From Mycolicibacterium fortuitum subsp. fortuitum (GTDB lineage Bacteria; Actinomycetota; Actinomycetes; Mycobacteriales; Mycobacteriaceae), in NCBI RefSeq assembly GCF_022179545.1, contig NZ_AP025518.1, positions 2,852,001-2,916,000 of the forward strand: a DNA stretch of 64,000 nt. The letters run 5' to 3'. The position numbers were made by a program, and so were the translations under genes. Under the pieces are notes generated by a model. The model did no database searches and was not told the DNA's origin. It worked only from the letters and a program-made list of their open reading frames with translations. This document shows, one piece after another, positions 17,525 through 31,035 of the stretch (position 1 is its first letter; every line of letters begins with the position of its first letter).

Positions 17525-19134
17525 GCGTGGCCGACCACGACGTGATCATCATCGGCGCCGGATTCGCCGGTCTCTATCAGCTCTACAAGTTACGTCAGCT
17601 CGGATTCGACGCGCGGATTCTGGAGGCCGGACCGGAGGTCGGCGGCACCTGGTACTGGAACCGGTACCCGGGTGCCCGCTGCGACATCGAATCGATCGAA
17701 TACTCATACTCGTTCGATCCGGAGTTACAGCAGTCGTGGAACTGGACCGAGCGCTACGCTGCCCAGCCCGAATTGCTGGCCTACGCCAAGCATGTCGCCG
17801 ACCGCTATGACCTGCGCCCCGACATCGACTTCGATACCCGCGTCGTGGCAATGGATTTCGCCGAGACCGCCAACGAGTGGACCGTGACGACAGAAACCGG
17901 GGCCAGGGTCAGCGCGAACTTCGTGATCGCGGCGACCGGATGCCTGTCCAAACCGCTGGTGCCGTCATTCGACGGGTTGGACGATTTCACCGGCGACATC
18001 CTCTGGACGTGGGACTGGCCCGCGGGCGGAGCGGATCTGGAGGGTAAACGGGTCGCGGTCGTCGGCACCGGTTCGTCTGGCGTGCAGACGATCACCGCGA
18101 TCGCACCGGTGGTCGGCACTCTGACGGTGTTCCAGCGCACACCGCCGTACGCCGTCCCGGCGCAGAACCGCTCGATCGCCGAGGAACTCGCCGGCGTCAA
18201 ACAGCACTATCCACAGTTCCGGGAGATCAGCCGCCTGTCCCGGGGCGGCGCACAGTGTGGCGACGGCGCCGCGCTACCACCGTTCTTCGGAGATCTCGAC
18301 AGCAATGCCACCCGGGCCGAGCTCGACCGGCGCTGGGACGACGGCGGGTTGTGTTTCCAACAGTCGTTCTACGACCTGTTGTTGGATCCGGAAGCCAACG
18401 AGACGGCCGCCGAGTATGTGCGGCAGCGGATCCGGGAGAAAGTGACAAACCCTCGGCTCGCCGAAAAGCTCACGCCCCGCAACTATCCGATCGCAGCGAA
18501 GCGGATGTGCGTCGACACCGGCTACTACGAGGTCTACAACCAGGACAACGTGGAGCTCGTCGATCTCAACGAGGAACCGCTGCACCGAATCACCGCGCGC
18601 GGCATCCTCACCGGCGACACCGAGCGCGAGTTCGACGTAATAGTGCTGGCCACCGGATTCGACGCCATGACAGGGGCCTTGAATGCGATCGACATCCGCG
18701 TCACCGACCACACCGGAATCACCCGCACATTGAGGGAGAAGTGGGCCGACGGGCCGCGCACCTATCTGGGATTGATGTCGGCCGGCTTCCCGAACCTGTT
18801 CACCGTCACCGGCCCGCAGAGCCCGTCAGTGCTGTCGAACATGCTCACCTCGATCGAGTACCACGTCGAGTGGATCAGCGCGGCCCTGGTGCACCTGCGC
18901 GAGCACGGGCTGCACCGAATGGAAGCCGACGTCGAAGCCGAGGACAACTGGGTCAACATCACCAACGACACCGCCGACCTCACGCTCCTGCCGCAAGCGG
19001 CGTCCTGGTACATGGGCGCCAACGTCCCCGGTAAGCGACGGGTGTTCCTCCCGTTCGTCGCCGGTGTCGGCGTCTACAAGCAGATCGGTGACGGCTTGGC
19101 CGTGGCGGGTTATCACGGATTCGAGATGGCCTGA
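17521..19134 (+). CDS. Flavin-containing monooxygenase, Baeyer-Villiger (cyclohexanone monooxygenase) type
   Basis: About 537 residues from GTG 17521, overlapping the hydrolase stop; GTG 17527 is an alternative. It shows the FAD motif IIGAGFAG, the family segment GGTWYWNRYPGARCDIES, the NADPH motif VVGTGSSG and VFQRTPPY. The Baeyer-Villiger fingerprint FxGxxxHxxxWP reads FTGDILWTWDWP, so the usually conserved His is Trp. The flanking alcohol and aldehyde dehydrogenases and esterase support a ketone-to-ester role. The altered fingerprint leaves the reaction type open, and an N- or S-oxygenase is possible. Confidence 0.88.
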   Translation: MSVADHDVIIIGAGFAGLYQLYKLRQLGFDARILEAGPEVGGTWYWNRYPGARCDIESIEYSYSFDPELQQSWNWTERYAAQPELLAYAKHVADRYDLRPDIDFDTRVVAMDFAETANEWTVTTETGARVSANFVIAATGCLSKPLVPSFDGLDDFTGDILWTWDWPAGGADLEGKRVAVVGTGSSGVQTITAIAPVVGTLTVFQRTPPYAVPAQNRSIAEELAGVKQHYPQFREISRLSRGGAQCGDGAALPPFFGDLDSNATRAELDRRWDDGGLCFQQSFYDLLLDPEANETAAEYVRQRIREKVTNPRLAEKLTPRNYPIAAKRMCVDTGYYEVYNQDNVELVDLNEEPLHRITARGILTGDTEREFDVIVLATGFDAMTGALNAIDIRVTDHTGITRTLREKWADGPRTYLGLMSAGFPNLFTVTGPQSPSVLSNMLTSIEYHVEWISAALVHLREHGLHRMEADVEAEDNWVNITNDTADLTLLPQAASWYMGANVPGKRRVFLPFVAGVGVYKQIGDGLAVAGYHGFEMA

Positions 19135-19188
19135 CCCCACTGGTGGGTGATACTTCTCGGGCGAAGTTCGTGGTGTGAGAAGAGGCAG

Positions 19189-20535
19189 ATGACCCAGCAG
19201 GACCAGATCGACGGCGAACCGGGCTCCGTCGCGACTCCGGAGGCCCACCCCATGAAGCGGGTCGCGTTCGCCAGCTTCGTCGGCACCGCGATCGAGTTCT
19301 ACGACTTCTACATCTACGGCACCGCCGCGGCGCTGATCTTTCCGCACGTGTTCTTCCCGAACATGGGACCCACGATGGCGACCATCTCCTCGCTCGGCAC
19401 GTTCGCGGTCGCGTTCCTGTCCCGCCCGATCGGTGCCGCAGTATTCGGGCATTTCGGAGACCGGTTGGGCCGCAAGAAGACTCTGATCGCAACGCTGTTG
19501 ATCATGGGCTTGTCGACAGTATGCGTGGGGCTGGTGCCCAGCGCGGCGACCATCGGCGTCGCCGCCCCGATCATCCTGCTGACGCTGCGGCTGCTGCAAG
19601 GATTCGCCGTCGGCGGGGAATGGGCGGGATCCGCGCTGCTGAGCGCGGAGTACGCGCCCGTCGGCAAGCGCGGCATGTACGGGATGTTCACCCAACTCGG
19701 CGCGGGTGCCGGGCTTGCCGTCAGCAATCTCGTCGTGTTCATCGTCAGCGTGACCATCGGCGAGAAGAGCGCGGTCTTCCTCGAGTGGGCCTGGCGGTTG
19801 CCGTTCCTGTTCAGCGCGGTGCTGCTGGTCGTGGCGCTGTATGTGCGGCTGAGCATCGACGAGACACCTGTGTTCGCCCGGGAACAAGTCACCGGCGGCG
19901 TGCCCAAGGCGCCGTTGAGCGAGCTGTTCCGCACACAGACCCGTCAGGTGGCGCTCGCGGCGGGTTGCATGGTCGGCATCTTCACCATGAGCTTTCTCGG
20001 CGGCACCTACCTGATGAGCTACGCCAGCACCCGCATCGGGCATCCGCGCAGCCTGATCCTCGGAGTCGGTGTGCTCGCCGGTGTCGCGCTGATGGTCTTC
20101 TCGGCGATCTCGGCGGTGCTTTGCGACCGGTATGGCAGGCGGCGCGTCATCCTCGCCGGCTTCGGGCTGGCCCTGCCGTGGGCGTTCGTGGTGATGCCGC
20201 TCATCGACTCGGGTTCACCGGTGGCCTTCGCGGTGGCCATCGCCGGCATCTTCTGCATCTTCGGGCTGTCCTACGGGCCCATCGGATCCTTCCTGCCTGA
20301 GATCTTCGCCACGCGCTACCGCTACACCGGTGCCGGCCTGTCATTCAATCTGGCCGGCATCGTGGGCGGGGCCATTCCACCGTTGGTCGCCGGAGTTCTG
20401 GTGGCCACGCTCGGGAGCTGGGCCGTTGGGGCGATGATGGCGGCGTTCGTCGTCGTCAGCATGGTTTCGACGCTGCTGTTGCCCGAGACGCAGGGAACCG
20501 AATTGGACGCCGTCATGAGTGACTCCGCGAGGTGA
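19189..20535 (+). CDS. MFS transporter, metabolite:H+ symporter (MHS) family
   Basis: A 448-residue, 12-helix MFS protein starting at ATG 19189 with ribosome site AGAAGAGG. The N-terminal VGTAIEFYDFYIYGTAAAL and the loop FGDRLGRKKTL are typical of the MHS (ShiA/ProP-like) family. It is the last gene of the AraC-divergent cassette, 54 bp after the monooxygenase, and probably imports its substrate or a carboxylate. Confidence 0.9.
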   Translation: MTQQDQIDGEPGSVATPEAHPMKRVAFASFVGTAIEFYDFYIYGTAAALIFPHVFFPNMGPTMATISSLGTFAVAFLSRPIGAAVFGHFGDRLGRKKTLIATLLIMGLSTVCVGLVPSAATIGVAAPIILLTLRLLQGFAVGGEWAGSALLSAEYAPVGKRGMYGMFTQLGAGAGLAVSNLVVFIVSVTIGEKSAVFLEWAWRLPFLFSAVLLVVALYVRLSIDETPVFAREQVTGGVPKAPLSELFRTQTRQVALAAGCMVGIFTMSFLGGTYLMSYASTRIGHPRSLILGVGVLAGVALMVFSAISAVLCDRYGRRRVILAGFGLALPWAFVVMPLIDSGSPVAFAVAIAGIFCIFGLSYGPIGSFLPEIFATRYRYTGAGLSFNLAGIVGGAIPPLVAGVLVATLGSWAVGAMMAAFVVVSMVSTLLLPETQGTELDAVMSDSAR

Positions 20536-20564
20536 CCGTGGCGGGCTCCAGGTTTGCGGCCTGC

Positions 20565-20570
20565 TAAGCT
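20565..20570 (+). promoter_or_regulatory. Probable extended -10 element of the pyr operon promoter
   Basis: TGC-TAAGCT fits an extended SigA -10 (TGN-TANNNT). It lies just upstream of the PyrR leader hairpin and would place the transcript start near 20577. No convincing -35 is seen. Confidence 0.45.
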
Positions 20571-20586
20571 GCGTGGCAGTTCGACG

Positions 20587-20623
20587 TCCTTTAACGATCC
20601 GTCCAGAGAGGCGGAGAAGGAGG
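20587..20623 (+). promoter_or_regulatory. PyrR-binding RNA hairpin covering the pyrR ribosome-binding site
   Basis: The upper stem is TCCG (20598-20601) paired with CGGA (20612-20615), around the loop TCCAGAGAGG, the conserved PyrR-binding loop sequence. A lower stem pairs TCCTT (20587-20591) with AAGGA (20617-20621), part of the Shine-Dalgarno AAGGAGG (20617-20623). PyrR bound to UMP/UTP would stabilise the hairpin and block translation, as described for mycobacterial PyrR. No terminator/antiterminator pair is seen, which fits translational rather than transcriptional control. Confidence 0.85.
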
Positions 20624-20636
20624 TCAGGGTCACCTC

Positions 20637-21194
20637 ATGGGCTCTTCAAGTGCCGACCGGGAATTGTTGTCTGCGGCGGACGTCGGCCGCACCATTTCCC
20701 GGATCGCCCATCAGATCATCGAAAAGACTGCTCTCGACGACCCCGCCGAACGTGAGCGGGTGGTTCTCCTGGGTATCCCGACGCGCGGTGTGACACTCGC
20801 CAAGCGGCTGGCCGCCAAGATCAACGAGTTCGCCGATGTGGCGCTTCCGGTCGGCGCGCTGGACATCACGCTCTACCGGGACGACCTCAACTTCAAGCCG
20901 CCACGGCCGCTGGAGACCACGTCGATCCCGGCCGGTGGCATCGACGACGCAGTGGTGATCCTCGTCGACGACGTCCTCTATTCGGGACGCTCTGTGCGCT
21001 CGGCGCTGGACGCACTGCGCGACATCGGCCGTCCGCGGGTGGTGCAACTCGCGGTGCTGGTAGACCGCGGCCATCGGGAATTGCCGGTCCGCGCCGATTA
21101 CGTCGGTAAGAACGTGCCGACCTCGCGCACCGAGAGCGTCCATGTGCTGCTGTCCGAGGATGACGACCGCGATGGAGTGGTGATTTCAAAATGA
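20637..21194 (+). CDS. pyrR: Bifunctional pyrimidine operon regulator / uracil phosphoribosyltransferase
   Basis: A 185-residue PyrR with the PRPP-binding motif [13 protein letters not shown]. It binds the leader hairpin of its own mRNA in response to uridine nucleotides and has secondary uracil phosphoribosyltransferase activity. It is the first gene of the pyr operon; its stop overlaps the pyrB start by 4 bp. The ATG at 20637 lies 13 nt after the sequestered Shine-Dalgarno sequence. Confidence 0.96.
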   Translation: MGSSSADRELLSAADVGRTISRIAHQIIEKTALDDPAERERVVLLGIPTRGVTLAKRLAAKINEFADVALPVGALDITLYRDDLNFKPPRPLETTSIPAGGIDDAVVILVDDVLYSGRSVRSALDALRDIGRPRVVQLAVLVDRGHRELPVRADYVGKNVPTSRTESVHVLLSEDDDRDGVVISK

Positions 21195-22147
21195 CGACAC
21201 GTCATCTCTTGTCGGCAGCGGATCTGAGCCGGGATGACGCGACGGCGATCCTCGACGACGCCGACCGGTTCCGCGAGGCACTGCTGGGCCGGGAGGTCAA
21301 GAAGCTGCCCACGTTGCGCGGCCGCACCGTCATCACGATGTTCTACGAGAACTCCACCCGGACCCGGGTGTCGTTCGAGGTGGCCGGCAAGTGGATGAGC
21401 GCCGACGTGATCAACGTCAGTTCGTCGGGATCCTCGGTGGCCAAAGGGGAGTCGCTGCGCGATACCGCGCTGACCCTGCGCGCCGCAGGTGCCGACGCCC
21501 TGATCATCCGCCACCCCGCTTCCGGTGCGGCACAGCAACTCGCGGAGTGGACCGCCGAGGAAGGCGGTGCCGGGCCCAGCGTCATCAATGCCGGTGACGG
21601 AACCCATGAGCATCCGACCCAGGCGCTGCTCGACGCCCTGACCATTCGTCAACGGCTGGGCTCCATCGACGGCAAGCGCGTGGTGATCGTCGGCGACGTG
21701 CTGCACAGCCGGGTGGCCCGATCGAACGTGTCGCTGCTGGCCACCCTGGGGGCCGAGGTGGTGTTGGTGGCGCCTCCGACCCTGCTGCCGGTCGGGGTGT
21801 CCGGGTGGCCGGTCACCGTGTCACACGATCTCGACGCCGAATTGCCCGCAGCTGATGCGGTGTTGATGCTGCGGGTTCAGGCAGAGCGGATGAACGGTGC
21901 GTTCTTCCCGTCGGCACGGGAGTACTCAGTGCGCTACGGCTTGTCCGAGAAGCGCCAGGCCATGCTGCCCGGCAACTCCGTGGTCCTGCACCCCGGACCG
22001 ATGCTGCGCGGTATGGAGATCGCATTCCCGGTCGCCGATTCGTCCCAATCGGCTGTTCTGCAACAGGTTTCAAATGGTGTCCATGTGCGGATGGCGGTGT
22101 TGTTCCATCTGCTGGTGGGTGCGGATCGGGAGGCGATCAGCGTATGA
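21191..22147 (+). CDS. pyrB: Aspartate carbamoyltransferase catalytic subunit
   Basis: A 318-residue catalytic subunit joining carbamoyl phosphate and aspartate. The carbamoyl-phosphate site [13 protein letters not shown], the HPTQALLDA motif and HPGPM are all present. No regulatory PyrI gene accompanies it. It overlaps pyrR and pyrC by 4 bp each. Confidence 0.97.
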   Translation: MTTRHLLSAADLSRDDATAILDDADRFREALLGREVKKLPTLRGRTVITMFYENSTRTRVSFEVAGKWMSADVINVSSSGSSVAKGESLRDTALTLRAAGADALIIRHPASGAAQQLAEWTAEEGGAGPSVINAGDGTHEHPTQALLDALTIRQRLGSIDGKRVVIVGDVLHSRVARSNVSLLATLGAEVVLVAPPTLLPVGVSGWPVTVSHDLDAELPAADAVLMLRVQAERMNGAFFPSAREYSVRYGLSEKRQAMLPGNSVVLHPGPMLRGMEIAFPVADSSQSAVLQQVSNGVHVRMAVLFHLLVGADREAISV

Positions 22148-23505
22148 CGAACAACATCGCAGACTCGAACCCGCCGGTGCTCATTCGCGGGGTGCGCCTC
22201 TACGGTGAGGGTGACCAGGTCGACGTGCTGGTCGCCGACGGGCAGATCGTGGAGATTGGTCCGGGAATCGGTTCCGAAGCCCCCGCCGATGCCGAGGTGA
22301 TCGACGCCGCGAACCACATACTGCTCCCGGGCTTCGTGGACCTTCACACCCACCTGCGCGAGCCTGGCCGCGAGTACGCCGAGGACATCGAAACCGGTTC
22401 GGCGGCAGCAGCCCTCGGTGGCTACACCGCGGTGTTCGCGATGGCCAACACCGATCCGGTCGCCGACTCCGCCGTGGTCACCGACCACGTGTGGAACCGC
22501 GGGCAGCAGGTCGGACTGGTCGATGTGCACCCGGTCGGTGCGGTCACCGTCGGTCTCGACGGCAAGCAGCTCACCGAGATGGGTCTGATGGCGTCCGGTG
22601 TGGGCCGGGTCCGGATGTTCTCCGACGACGGTCTGTGCGTCCACGATCCGCTGGTGATGCGGCGGGCGCTGGAATACGCCACCGGGCTCGGGGTACTCAT
22701 CGCCCAGCATGCCGAGGAGCCGCGCCTGACGGTCGGCGCGGTGGCCCACGAGGGTCCCAACGCGGCCAAACTGGGGCTGACCGGATGGCCGCGCTCCGCC
22801 GAGGAATCGATCGTCGCCCGTGACGCGATCCTGGCCCGCGATGCCGGTGCCCGGGTGCACATCTGCCACGCCTCGACGGCGGGCACCGTCGAATTGCTGA
22901 AATGGGCCAAGGCGCAGGGGATTTCGATCACCGCCGAGGTCACACCGCATCATCTGCTGCTCGACGACGGTCGGCTGGCCAGCTACGACGGGCGCAACCG
23001 GGTCAACCCGCCGCTGCGTGAAGCCAGCGATGCCGAGGCGCTGCGGCAGGCGTTGGCCGACGGGGTCATCGACTGCGTGGCCACCGACCATGCCCCGCAT
23101 GCCGAACACGAGAAGTGCTGCGAATTCTCGGCCGCGCGCCCGGGCATGCTCGGCCTGCAGACCGCGCTGTCGGTGGTGGCCGAGACGATGGTGCGCCCCG
23201 GCCTGCTGACCTGGCGCGGTGTGGCAAAGGTGATGAGCGAGGCACCGGCAGCCATCGTCGGTCTGCCCGATCAGGGCCGGCCGCTTGAGGTGGGCGAGCC
23301 CGCCAACCTCACGGTGATCGACCCCGACGCGACCTGGACGGTCGAAGGCGACGCACTGGCCAGCCGGTCGGACAACACGCCCTTCGAATCGATGACGCTG
23401 CCGGCGACCGTGACCGCCACACTGCTGCGGGGCAAGATCACCGCGCTCGACGGGAAGTGCCCTTCGGTGGGCAGGAGCGCAGCGAACCGGGGATCGGCAC
23501 CGTGA
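22144..23505 (+). CDS. pyrC: Dihydroorotase
   Basis: This is a 453-residue class I dihydroorotase. The metal-binding HTH of [11 protein letters not shown] and the DHAPH motif are present. It closes carbamoyl aspartate to dihydroorotate. The last ~20 residues (after ITALDGK) extend past the usual end of the fold. The stop overlaps the next GTG start. Confidence 0.96.
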   Translation: MTNNIADSNPPVLIRGVRLYGEGDQVDVLVADGQIVEIGPGIGSEAPADAEVIDAANHILLPGFVDLHTHLREPGREYAEDIETGSAAAALGGYTAVFAMANTDPVADSAVVTDHVWNRGQQVGLVDVHPVGAVTVGLDGKQLTEMGLMASGVGRVRMFSDDGLCVHDPLVMRRALEYATGLGVLIAQHAEEPRLTVGAVAHEGPNAAKLGLTGWPRSAEESIVARDAILARDAGARVHICHASTAGTVELLKWAKAQGISITAEVTPHHLLLDDGRLASYDGRNRVNPPLREASDAEALRQALADGVIDCVATDHAPHAEHEKCCEFSAARPGMLGLQTALSVVAETMVRPGLLTWRGVAKVMSEAPAAIVGLPDQGRPLEVGEPANLTVIDPDATWTVEGDALASRSDNTPFESMTLPATVTATLLRGKITALDGKCPSVGRSAANRGSAP

Positions 23506-24002
23506 ACACCCCCACGCTTATCGCATCGCTGATCCTGGCCGCGCTGCTGGCTGTGCTGATCGCCTTCCTGATCCGGCAGATGATGCGCGGCTGGCTGCAT
23601 CGCGCCCAGCGCCAGGCCGAACTGATCGGCACCCTGCCACCGCTGCCTGACACCGTCAGCGCATCGATCATCCCGCCCATGAAGGGCATGTACGTCGGCA
23701 GCACGGTCGTGCCGCACTGGAACGACAAGGTGGCGGCCGGCAGCCTGGGCTTCCGGGCCAAGGCCGTGCTGACCCGCTACCCCGAGGGAATCATGTTGCA
23801 GCGCAGCGGGGCCGGCCCGGTCTGGATTCCCGCCGAGTCGGTCACCGCGATCAGGACCGAGCGTGGAATCGCAGGCAAGGCACTGACTTACGACGGAATT
23901 CTGGCCATCAGGTGGAGGTTGCCCTCGGGCACCGAGATCGACACCGGGTTCCGCGCCGACAATCGCGCAGAGTACGACCGCTGGCTGGAGGAAGACGAAT
24001 GA
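23502..24002 (+). CDS. Membrane-anchored protein of the pyr operon (Rv1382-like)
   Basis: A 166-residue protein with one N-terminal transmembrane helix ([19 protein letters not shown]) and a soluble PH-like C-terminal domain. It always lies between pyrC and carA in mycobacteria (Rv1382 position). Both ends overlap neighbours by 4 bp. No role is known; placement suggests co-regulation with pyrimidine synthesis. Confidence 0.88.
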   Translation: MNTPTLIASLILAALLAVLIAFLIRQMMRGWLHRAQRQAELIGTLPPLPDTVSASIIPPMKGMYVGSTVVPHWNDKVAAGSLGFRAKAVLTRYPEGIMLQRSGAGPVWIPAESVTAIRTERGIAGKALTYDGILAIRWRLPSGTEIDTGFRADNRAEYDRWLEEDE

Positions 24003-25159
24003 CGAGCAACACACGGAACACGGCGGCGAGCCGCCAATCTGGCAACACGGCGGTCCTGGTACTCGAAGACGGCCGCGTCTTCACCGGTACGACGTTCGGG
24101 GCGGTCGGGCAGACCCTCGGCGAGGCGGTGTTCTCCACCGGCATGTCGGGCTACCAGGAGACCCTCACCGACCCCAGCTACCACGGTCAGATCGTGGTCG
24201 CCACCGCACCGCAGATCGGCAACACCGGGTGGAACACCGAAGATGGTGAAAGCCGCGACGACAAGATCTGGGTGGCCGGTTACGCAGTGCGTGATCCCTC
24301 CCCGCGGGCGTCGAACTGGCGTGCCAGCGGCACCCTCGACGACGAGCTGGTCCGTCAGGGCATCGTTGGTATCGCCGGGATCGACACCCGGGCAGTGGTG
24401 CGCCACCTGCGTACCCGCGGTTCGATGAAGGCCGGGGTTTTCTCGGGGGATGCGTTGGCGACGACCGACGAATTGGTCGCTCGCGTACTGGACCAGCCCT
24501 CGATGCTGGGCGCGGATCTGGCCGGCCAGGTCAGCACGCAGAGTTCCTATGTTGTGGAACCGGAAGGCGGTCACCGATTTACGGTGGCGGCCGTCGACCT
24601 CGGCATCAAGACCAACACCCCGCGTAACTTCGCCCGGCGTGGGATCCGCAGCCACGTGCTGCCATCGTCGGCGACCTTCGACCAGATCGCCGATCTCAAG
24701 CCGGACGGGGTTTTCCTGTCCAACGGCCCCGGCGACCCGGCCACCGCCGATCACATCGTCGCGGTGACCCGCGAGGTCCTGAGTGCGGGGATCCCGTTGT
24801 TCGGCATCTGCTTCGGCAACCAGATCCTGGGCCGCGCCCTGGGCCGGTCCACCTACAAGATGGTGTTCGGCCACCGCGGCATCAACATCCCGGTCATCGA
24901 CCACATCACCGGACGGGTGGCGATCACCGCCCAGAACCACGGTTTCGCTCTTGAGGGCGAGGCGGGGGAGAAGTTCGATACCCCGTTCGGCTCGGCCGAG
25001 GTCAGTCACACCTGTGCCAACGACGGTGTGGTCGAAGGCATCCGGCTGGCCGACGGCCGGGCGTTCTCGGTGCAGTACCACCCGGAGGCCGCGGCCGGCC
25101 CGCACGACGCCGAGTACCTGTTCGACCAGTTCGTAGACCTGATGGCAGGAGAGAAGTAA
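23999..25159 (+). CDS. carA: Carbamoyl-phosphate synthase small (glutaminase) subunit
   Basis: A 386-residue class I glutamine amidotransferase subunit. The nucleophile Cys is in FGICFGNQ, and the His/Glu pair is in [11 protein letters not shown]. It starts at the ATG overlapping the Rv1382-like stop and is directly followed by carB (TAAATG). It supplies ammonia to CarB for arginine and pyrimidine synthesis. Confidence 0.97.
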   Translation: MTSNTRNTAASRQSGNTAVLVLEDGRVFTGTTFGAVGQTLGEAVFSTGMSGYQETLTDPSYHGQIVVATAPQIGNTGWNTEDGESRDDKIWVAGYAVRDPSPRASNWRASGTLDDELVRQGIVGIAGIDTRAVVRHLRTRGSMKAGVFSGDALATTDELVARVLDQPSMLGADLAGQVSTQSSYVVEPEGGHRFTVAAVDLGIKTNTPRNFARRGIRSHVLPSSATFDQIADLKPDGVFLSNGPGDPATADHIVAVTREVLSAGIPLFGICFGNQILGRALGRSTYKMVFGHRGINIPVIDHITGRVAITAQNHGFALEGEAGEKFDTPFGSAEVSHTCANDGVVEGIRLADGRAFSVQYHPEAAAGPHDAEYLFDQFVDLMAGEK

Positions 25160-28513
<3,354 letters not shown>

Positions 28514-28515
28514 CG

Positions 28516-29328
28516 ATGGAGGCTTTCGGGCAACGGTTGGGCGCTGCGGTCTCGGAGCGGGGACCGCTGTGCCCCGGGATCGATCCGCATCCCGAGCTGT
28601 TGCGCGCGTGGGGCCTGTCCGCCGATGCCGACGGGCTGGCCGCGTTCAGCGACATCTGCGTGACGGCGTTCTCCGGATTCGCGATGGTCAAGCCGCAGGT
28701 GGCGTTCTTCGAGGCCTATGGTTCGGCGGGTTTCGCCGTACTAGAACGCACGATGGCCGCGCTGCGTGAGGCAGGGGTGCTGGTGCTGGCCGATGCCAAG
28801 CGCGGGGACATCGGCTCGACCATGGCCGCCTACGCGGCGGCGTGGGCCGGTGACTCACCGCTGGCTGCCGACGCGGTGACCGCATCGCCGTACCTGGGGT
28901 TCGGATCGCTGCAGCCACTGCTGGACACCGCCGCGGCCAACGGTCGCGGGGTTTTCGTGCTGGCCGCCACCTCCAACCCTGAAGGGCCTACCGTGCAGCG
29001 CGCGCTGGCGGGGTCACGCACGGTGGCCCAGTCCATCGTCGATTCCGTCGCGGAGGTGAATCGGGCTGCGGCACAGTCCACCGGATCGGTCGGAGTGGTC
29101 GTCGGGGCAACGGTCACCGACCTGCCCGACCTCAGCGCCCTGGGCGGCCCGGTACTGGTGCCCGGCGTCGGAGCCCAGGGGGGCCGTGCCGACGCGTTGG
29201 ACGGGTTCGGGGGAGCCCGACTGGTGCTGCCCACGGTGTCCCGGGAGGTGCTCCGGGCCGGCCCGGCGGTGGCCGATCTTCGCGCGGCCGCCGAACGCCT
29301 TCGCGACGAGGTCTCCTACCTCGCCTGA
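28516..29328 (+). CDS. pyrF: Orotidine-5'-phosphate decarboxylase
   Basis: A 270-residue type 2 (mycobacterial) OMP decarboxylase, with the catalytic DAKRGDIG. It starts 2 bp after the carB stop and is the last enzyme of the pyr cluster. pyrD and pyrE are not in the window. The 3' end overlaps the convergent DUF2330 gene by 13 bp. Confidence 0.96.
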   Translation: MEAFGQRLGAAVSERGPLCPGIDPHPELLRAWGLSADADGLAAFSDICVTAFSGFAMVKPQVAFFEAYGSAGFAVLERTMAALREAGVLVLADAKRGDIGSTMAAYAAAWAGDSPLAADAVTASPYLGFGSLQPLLDTAAANGRGVFVLAATSNPEGPTVQRALAGSRTVAQSIVDSVAEVNRAAAQSTGSVGVVVGATVTDLPDLSALGGPVLVPGVGAQGGRADALDGFGGARLVLPTVSREVLRAGPAVADLRAAAERLRDEVSYLA

Positions 29329-30377
29329 CGGCGACCGCGGACCTTCAGCACCCGCACCAAGACAGCCACGGCACCGATGGCGGCGGCTACGTACAAGGCC
29401 AAACCGGTGACGTCGCCACGATCACGTTCGCGGTAGACCACCGCGCGATAGTCGTTGTCGGCCGCGGCGGGCGCGAAGGCGTAGTCGCCGTCGATCGACG
29501 CGGGGGAGTCGATCGTGTCGGTCCACCTGGTCAGGTAGTCACCAGCTTCGAGGTACGTGTTGAGCTCCGAGATGCGACTCGAAATACGCCCGGCGAACTG
29601 CAAGGTCGGGTTACCCCCGGTTACCGGGAGCGCCGTCGGATCCATGCGGTGGCCGGCCAGCACATACAGGTCGACGGAGAGCGGATGCTGTGCCGCGCGG
29701 GACAGCCGCATCGGGTAGATCGCGGTGTCGGAGGCGAACGACAACCGCAATGGCTGCAGCTCCCCGGTGAGCGTCTGACCGGCCGCGTCGGGGAACAGCT
29801 GAACGGCCACGATCTCCCAGCCCTCCGCTACGTACGGCGCCAGGTCGTCGGCCAGGCTGGGCGGCTGTGCAAACCCCTTCTGGGCTAGCCATGTGGCCAG
29901 CGCATGAGGATCGGCCGAGGCCAGTCGCGTGACGTTGAACGGCCCGAGGCGCTGCTGGCTGCGCACGGTGACTCCGTCGGGAGCCGCGGCCATGACTAGG
30001 CCGTCCTGGCTTCCGGAGAACATCTGGGTCAGCCAGCCGAACGTCGGCCACCAGGAGTCGCGGTACTCGACACGGGGCGCCGACAGCGCGGACAGCGCAC
30101 TGAAGACCGCAGACTCTCCGAGCGTGACTTCGGCCTCCGTGGGCACCGGCATGATCCAGGCGGCTTTCGACGAGCTGCCCTGGACGTTGAACGACATCAG
30201 GATGTCCTCGGTGGCACCGTCCCACGCCACGAGCGCGCGTTCGTCGGCGACGCTGGCGCCCCCACGGTCGGGGATGTACGCGCCGCATCCACACGCCCAT
30301 GCCGGCGCCACGACATTCGCTGTCAGACCGATCAACAGCAGGGCCAGAACCACACTCATCGACCGGATCACCGTCAT
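29316..30377 (-). CDS. DUF2330 domain secreted/membrane protein
   Basis: This 353-residue protein has a signal peptide ending near [10 protein letters not shown]; the Cys-rich CGCGAYIPD just after it is characteristic of DUF2330. A transmembrane helix ([19 protein letters not shown]) and a basic tail (KVRGRRQAR) lie at the C-terminus, so most of the protein is outside the membrane. An internal Met at 30362 is an alternative start. The gene occupies the place of PE15/PPE20 in M. tuberculosis. The family function is unknown. Confidence 0.82.
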   Translation of the reverse strand: MTVIRSMSVVLALLLIGLTANVVAPAWACGCGAYIPDRGGASVADERALVAWDGATEDILMSFNVQGSSSKAAWIMPVPTEAEVTLGESAVFSALSALSAPRVEYRDSWWPTFGWLTQMFSGSQDGLVMAAAPDGVTVRSQQRLGPFNVTRLASADPHALATWLAQKGFAQPPSLADDLAPYVAEGWEIVAVQLFPDAAGQTLTGELQPLRLSFASDTAIYPMRLSRAAQHPLSVDLYVLAGHRMDPTALPVTGGNPTLQFAGRISSRISELNTYLEAGDYLTRWTDTIDSPASIDGDYAFAPAAADNDYRAVVYRERDRGDVTGLALYVAAAIGAVAVLVRVLKVRGRRQAR

Positions 30378-30408
30378 ATCGTATGGGGTCGCAAGGCATC
30401 AAGGAGAC

Positions 30409-30447
30409 GCAAAAGGCGGACCACCCGGATGGTGGTCCGCCTTTTGC
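30409..30447 (-). terminator. Intrinsic terminator, 17-bp perfect stem
   Basis: The arms 30409-30425 and 30431-30447 are perfectly complementary (GCAAAAGGCGGACCACC and its complement) around a 5-nt loop. Because the arms contain A4 and T4, each strand has a U-rich 3' side, so the element could work in both directions. It should end transcription of the Gly/Pro-rich gene before the DUF2330 gene on the minus strand. Rho-independent terminators this strong are uncommon in mycobacteria. Confidence 0.85.
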
Positions 30448-30552
30448 ACTCACCACGCAGTTTGCCGCTCCGGTGCTGGATACGCCCGTCAGAACTGTTC
30501 GGATCCAACCGGTTTGGTCAAAGGCCGGCCAGATACGGTGCCGCGCACCGCG

Positions 30553-31035
30553 TCACAGCGGAATCCAGATCCCGAAGAACCAGAAGCCCCATCCGTTGAA
30601 GTCCGGATTGAACAGGGGCGTCACCCAGCTGCCGTTGTAGTTGAACGGCTGGTGGTCGAACCGGCCCTGATCGATTCCGCGCCAGGCCAGATCCGGCGGT
30701 GGAGGGCCCCAGTGCCCGCCGCGGTCGTCGGGCCCACGGTGCTCACCCGGCCATCCAGGCCCGCCGGGCCCGCCCGGGCCCCGGTCACCGGGGCCGCCGT
30801 GGTCGCCTTGCCAACCGGGGCCGCCGGGACGATCGGGCCCGCCCGGGCCGCCTGGTCCACCCGGATGGCCGGGCCCACCAGGCCCCGGCCCGCCCGGCCC
30901 ACCGGGGCCTTGGCAGCTGCCGAAGTTGCACGGCGGCCCCGGTTGGGCCGCCGCCAGCCCCGCACCTGCGCTCAAGGTGGCGGTTCCTAGCGCCACAGCC
31001 AAGGCAGAAGCGCAGGTCAGACGCTTGATCTTCAT
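30553..31035 (-). CDS. Secreted Gly/Pro-rich collagen-like protein
   Basis: A 160-residue protein with a clear Sec signal peptide cut near LAAAQP. Residues ~40-115 are repeats of [14 protein letters not shown] type with Asp, His and Arg. A conserved-looking aromatic C-terminus follows ([20 protein letters not shown]). It resembles small secreted GP-rich proteins of mycobacteria. The tail may be the functional part and the repeat a spacer. Ribosome site AGGGAAG lies upstream of ATG 31035. Confidence 0.8.
   Translation of the reverse strand: MKIKRLTCASALAVALGTATLSAGAGLAAAQPGPPCNFGSCQGPGGPGGPGPGGPGHPGGPGGPGGPDRPGGPGWQGDHGGPGDRGPGGPGGPGWPGEHRGPDDRGGHWGPPPPDLAWRGIDQGRFDHQPFNYNGSWVTPLFNPDFNGWGFWFFGIWIPL

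Noticed and set aside
30700..30950. G/C-rich repeats as a mobile or PE_PGRS element
   Set aside because: They encode a Gly-Pro collagen-like region behind a signal peptide, without a PE domain.
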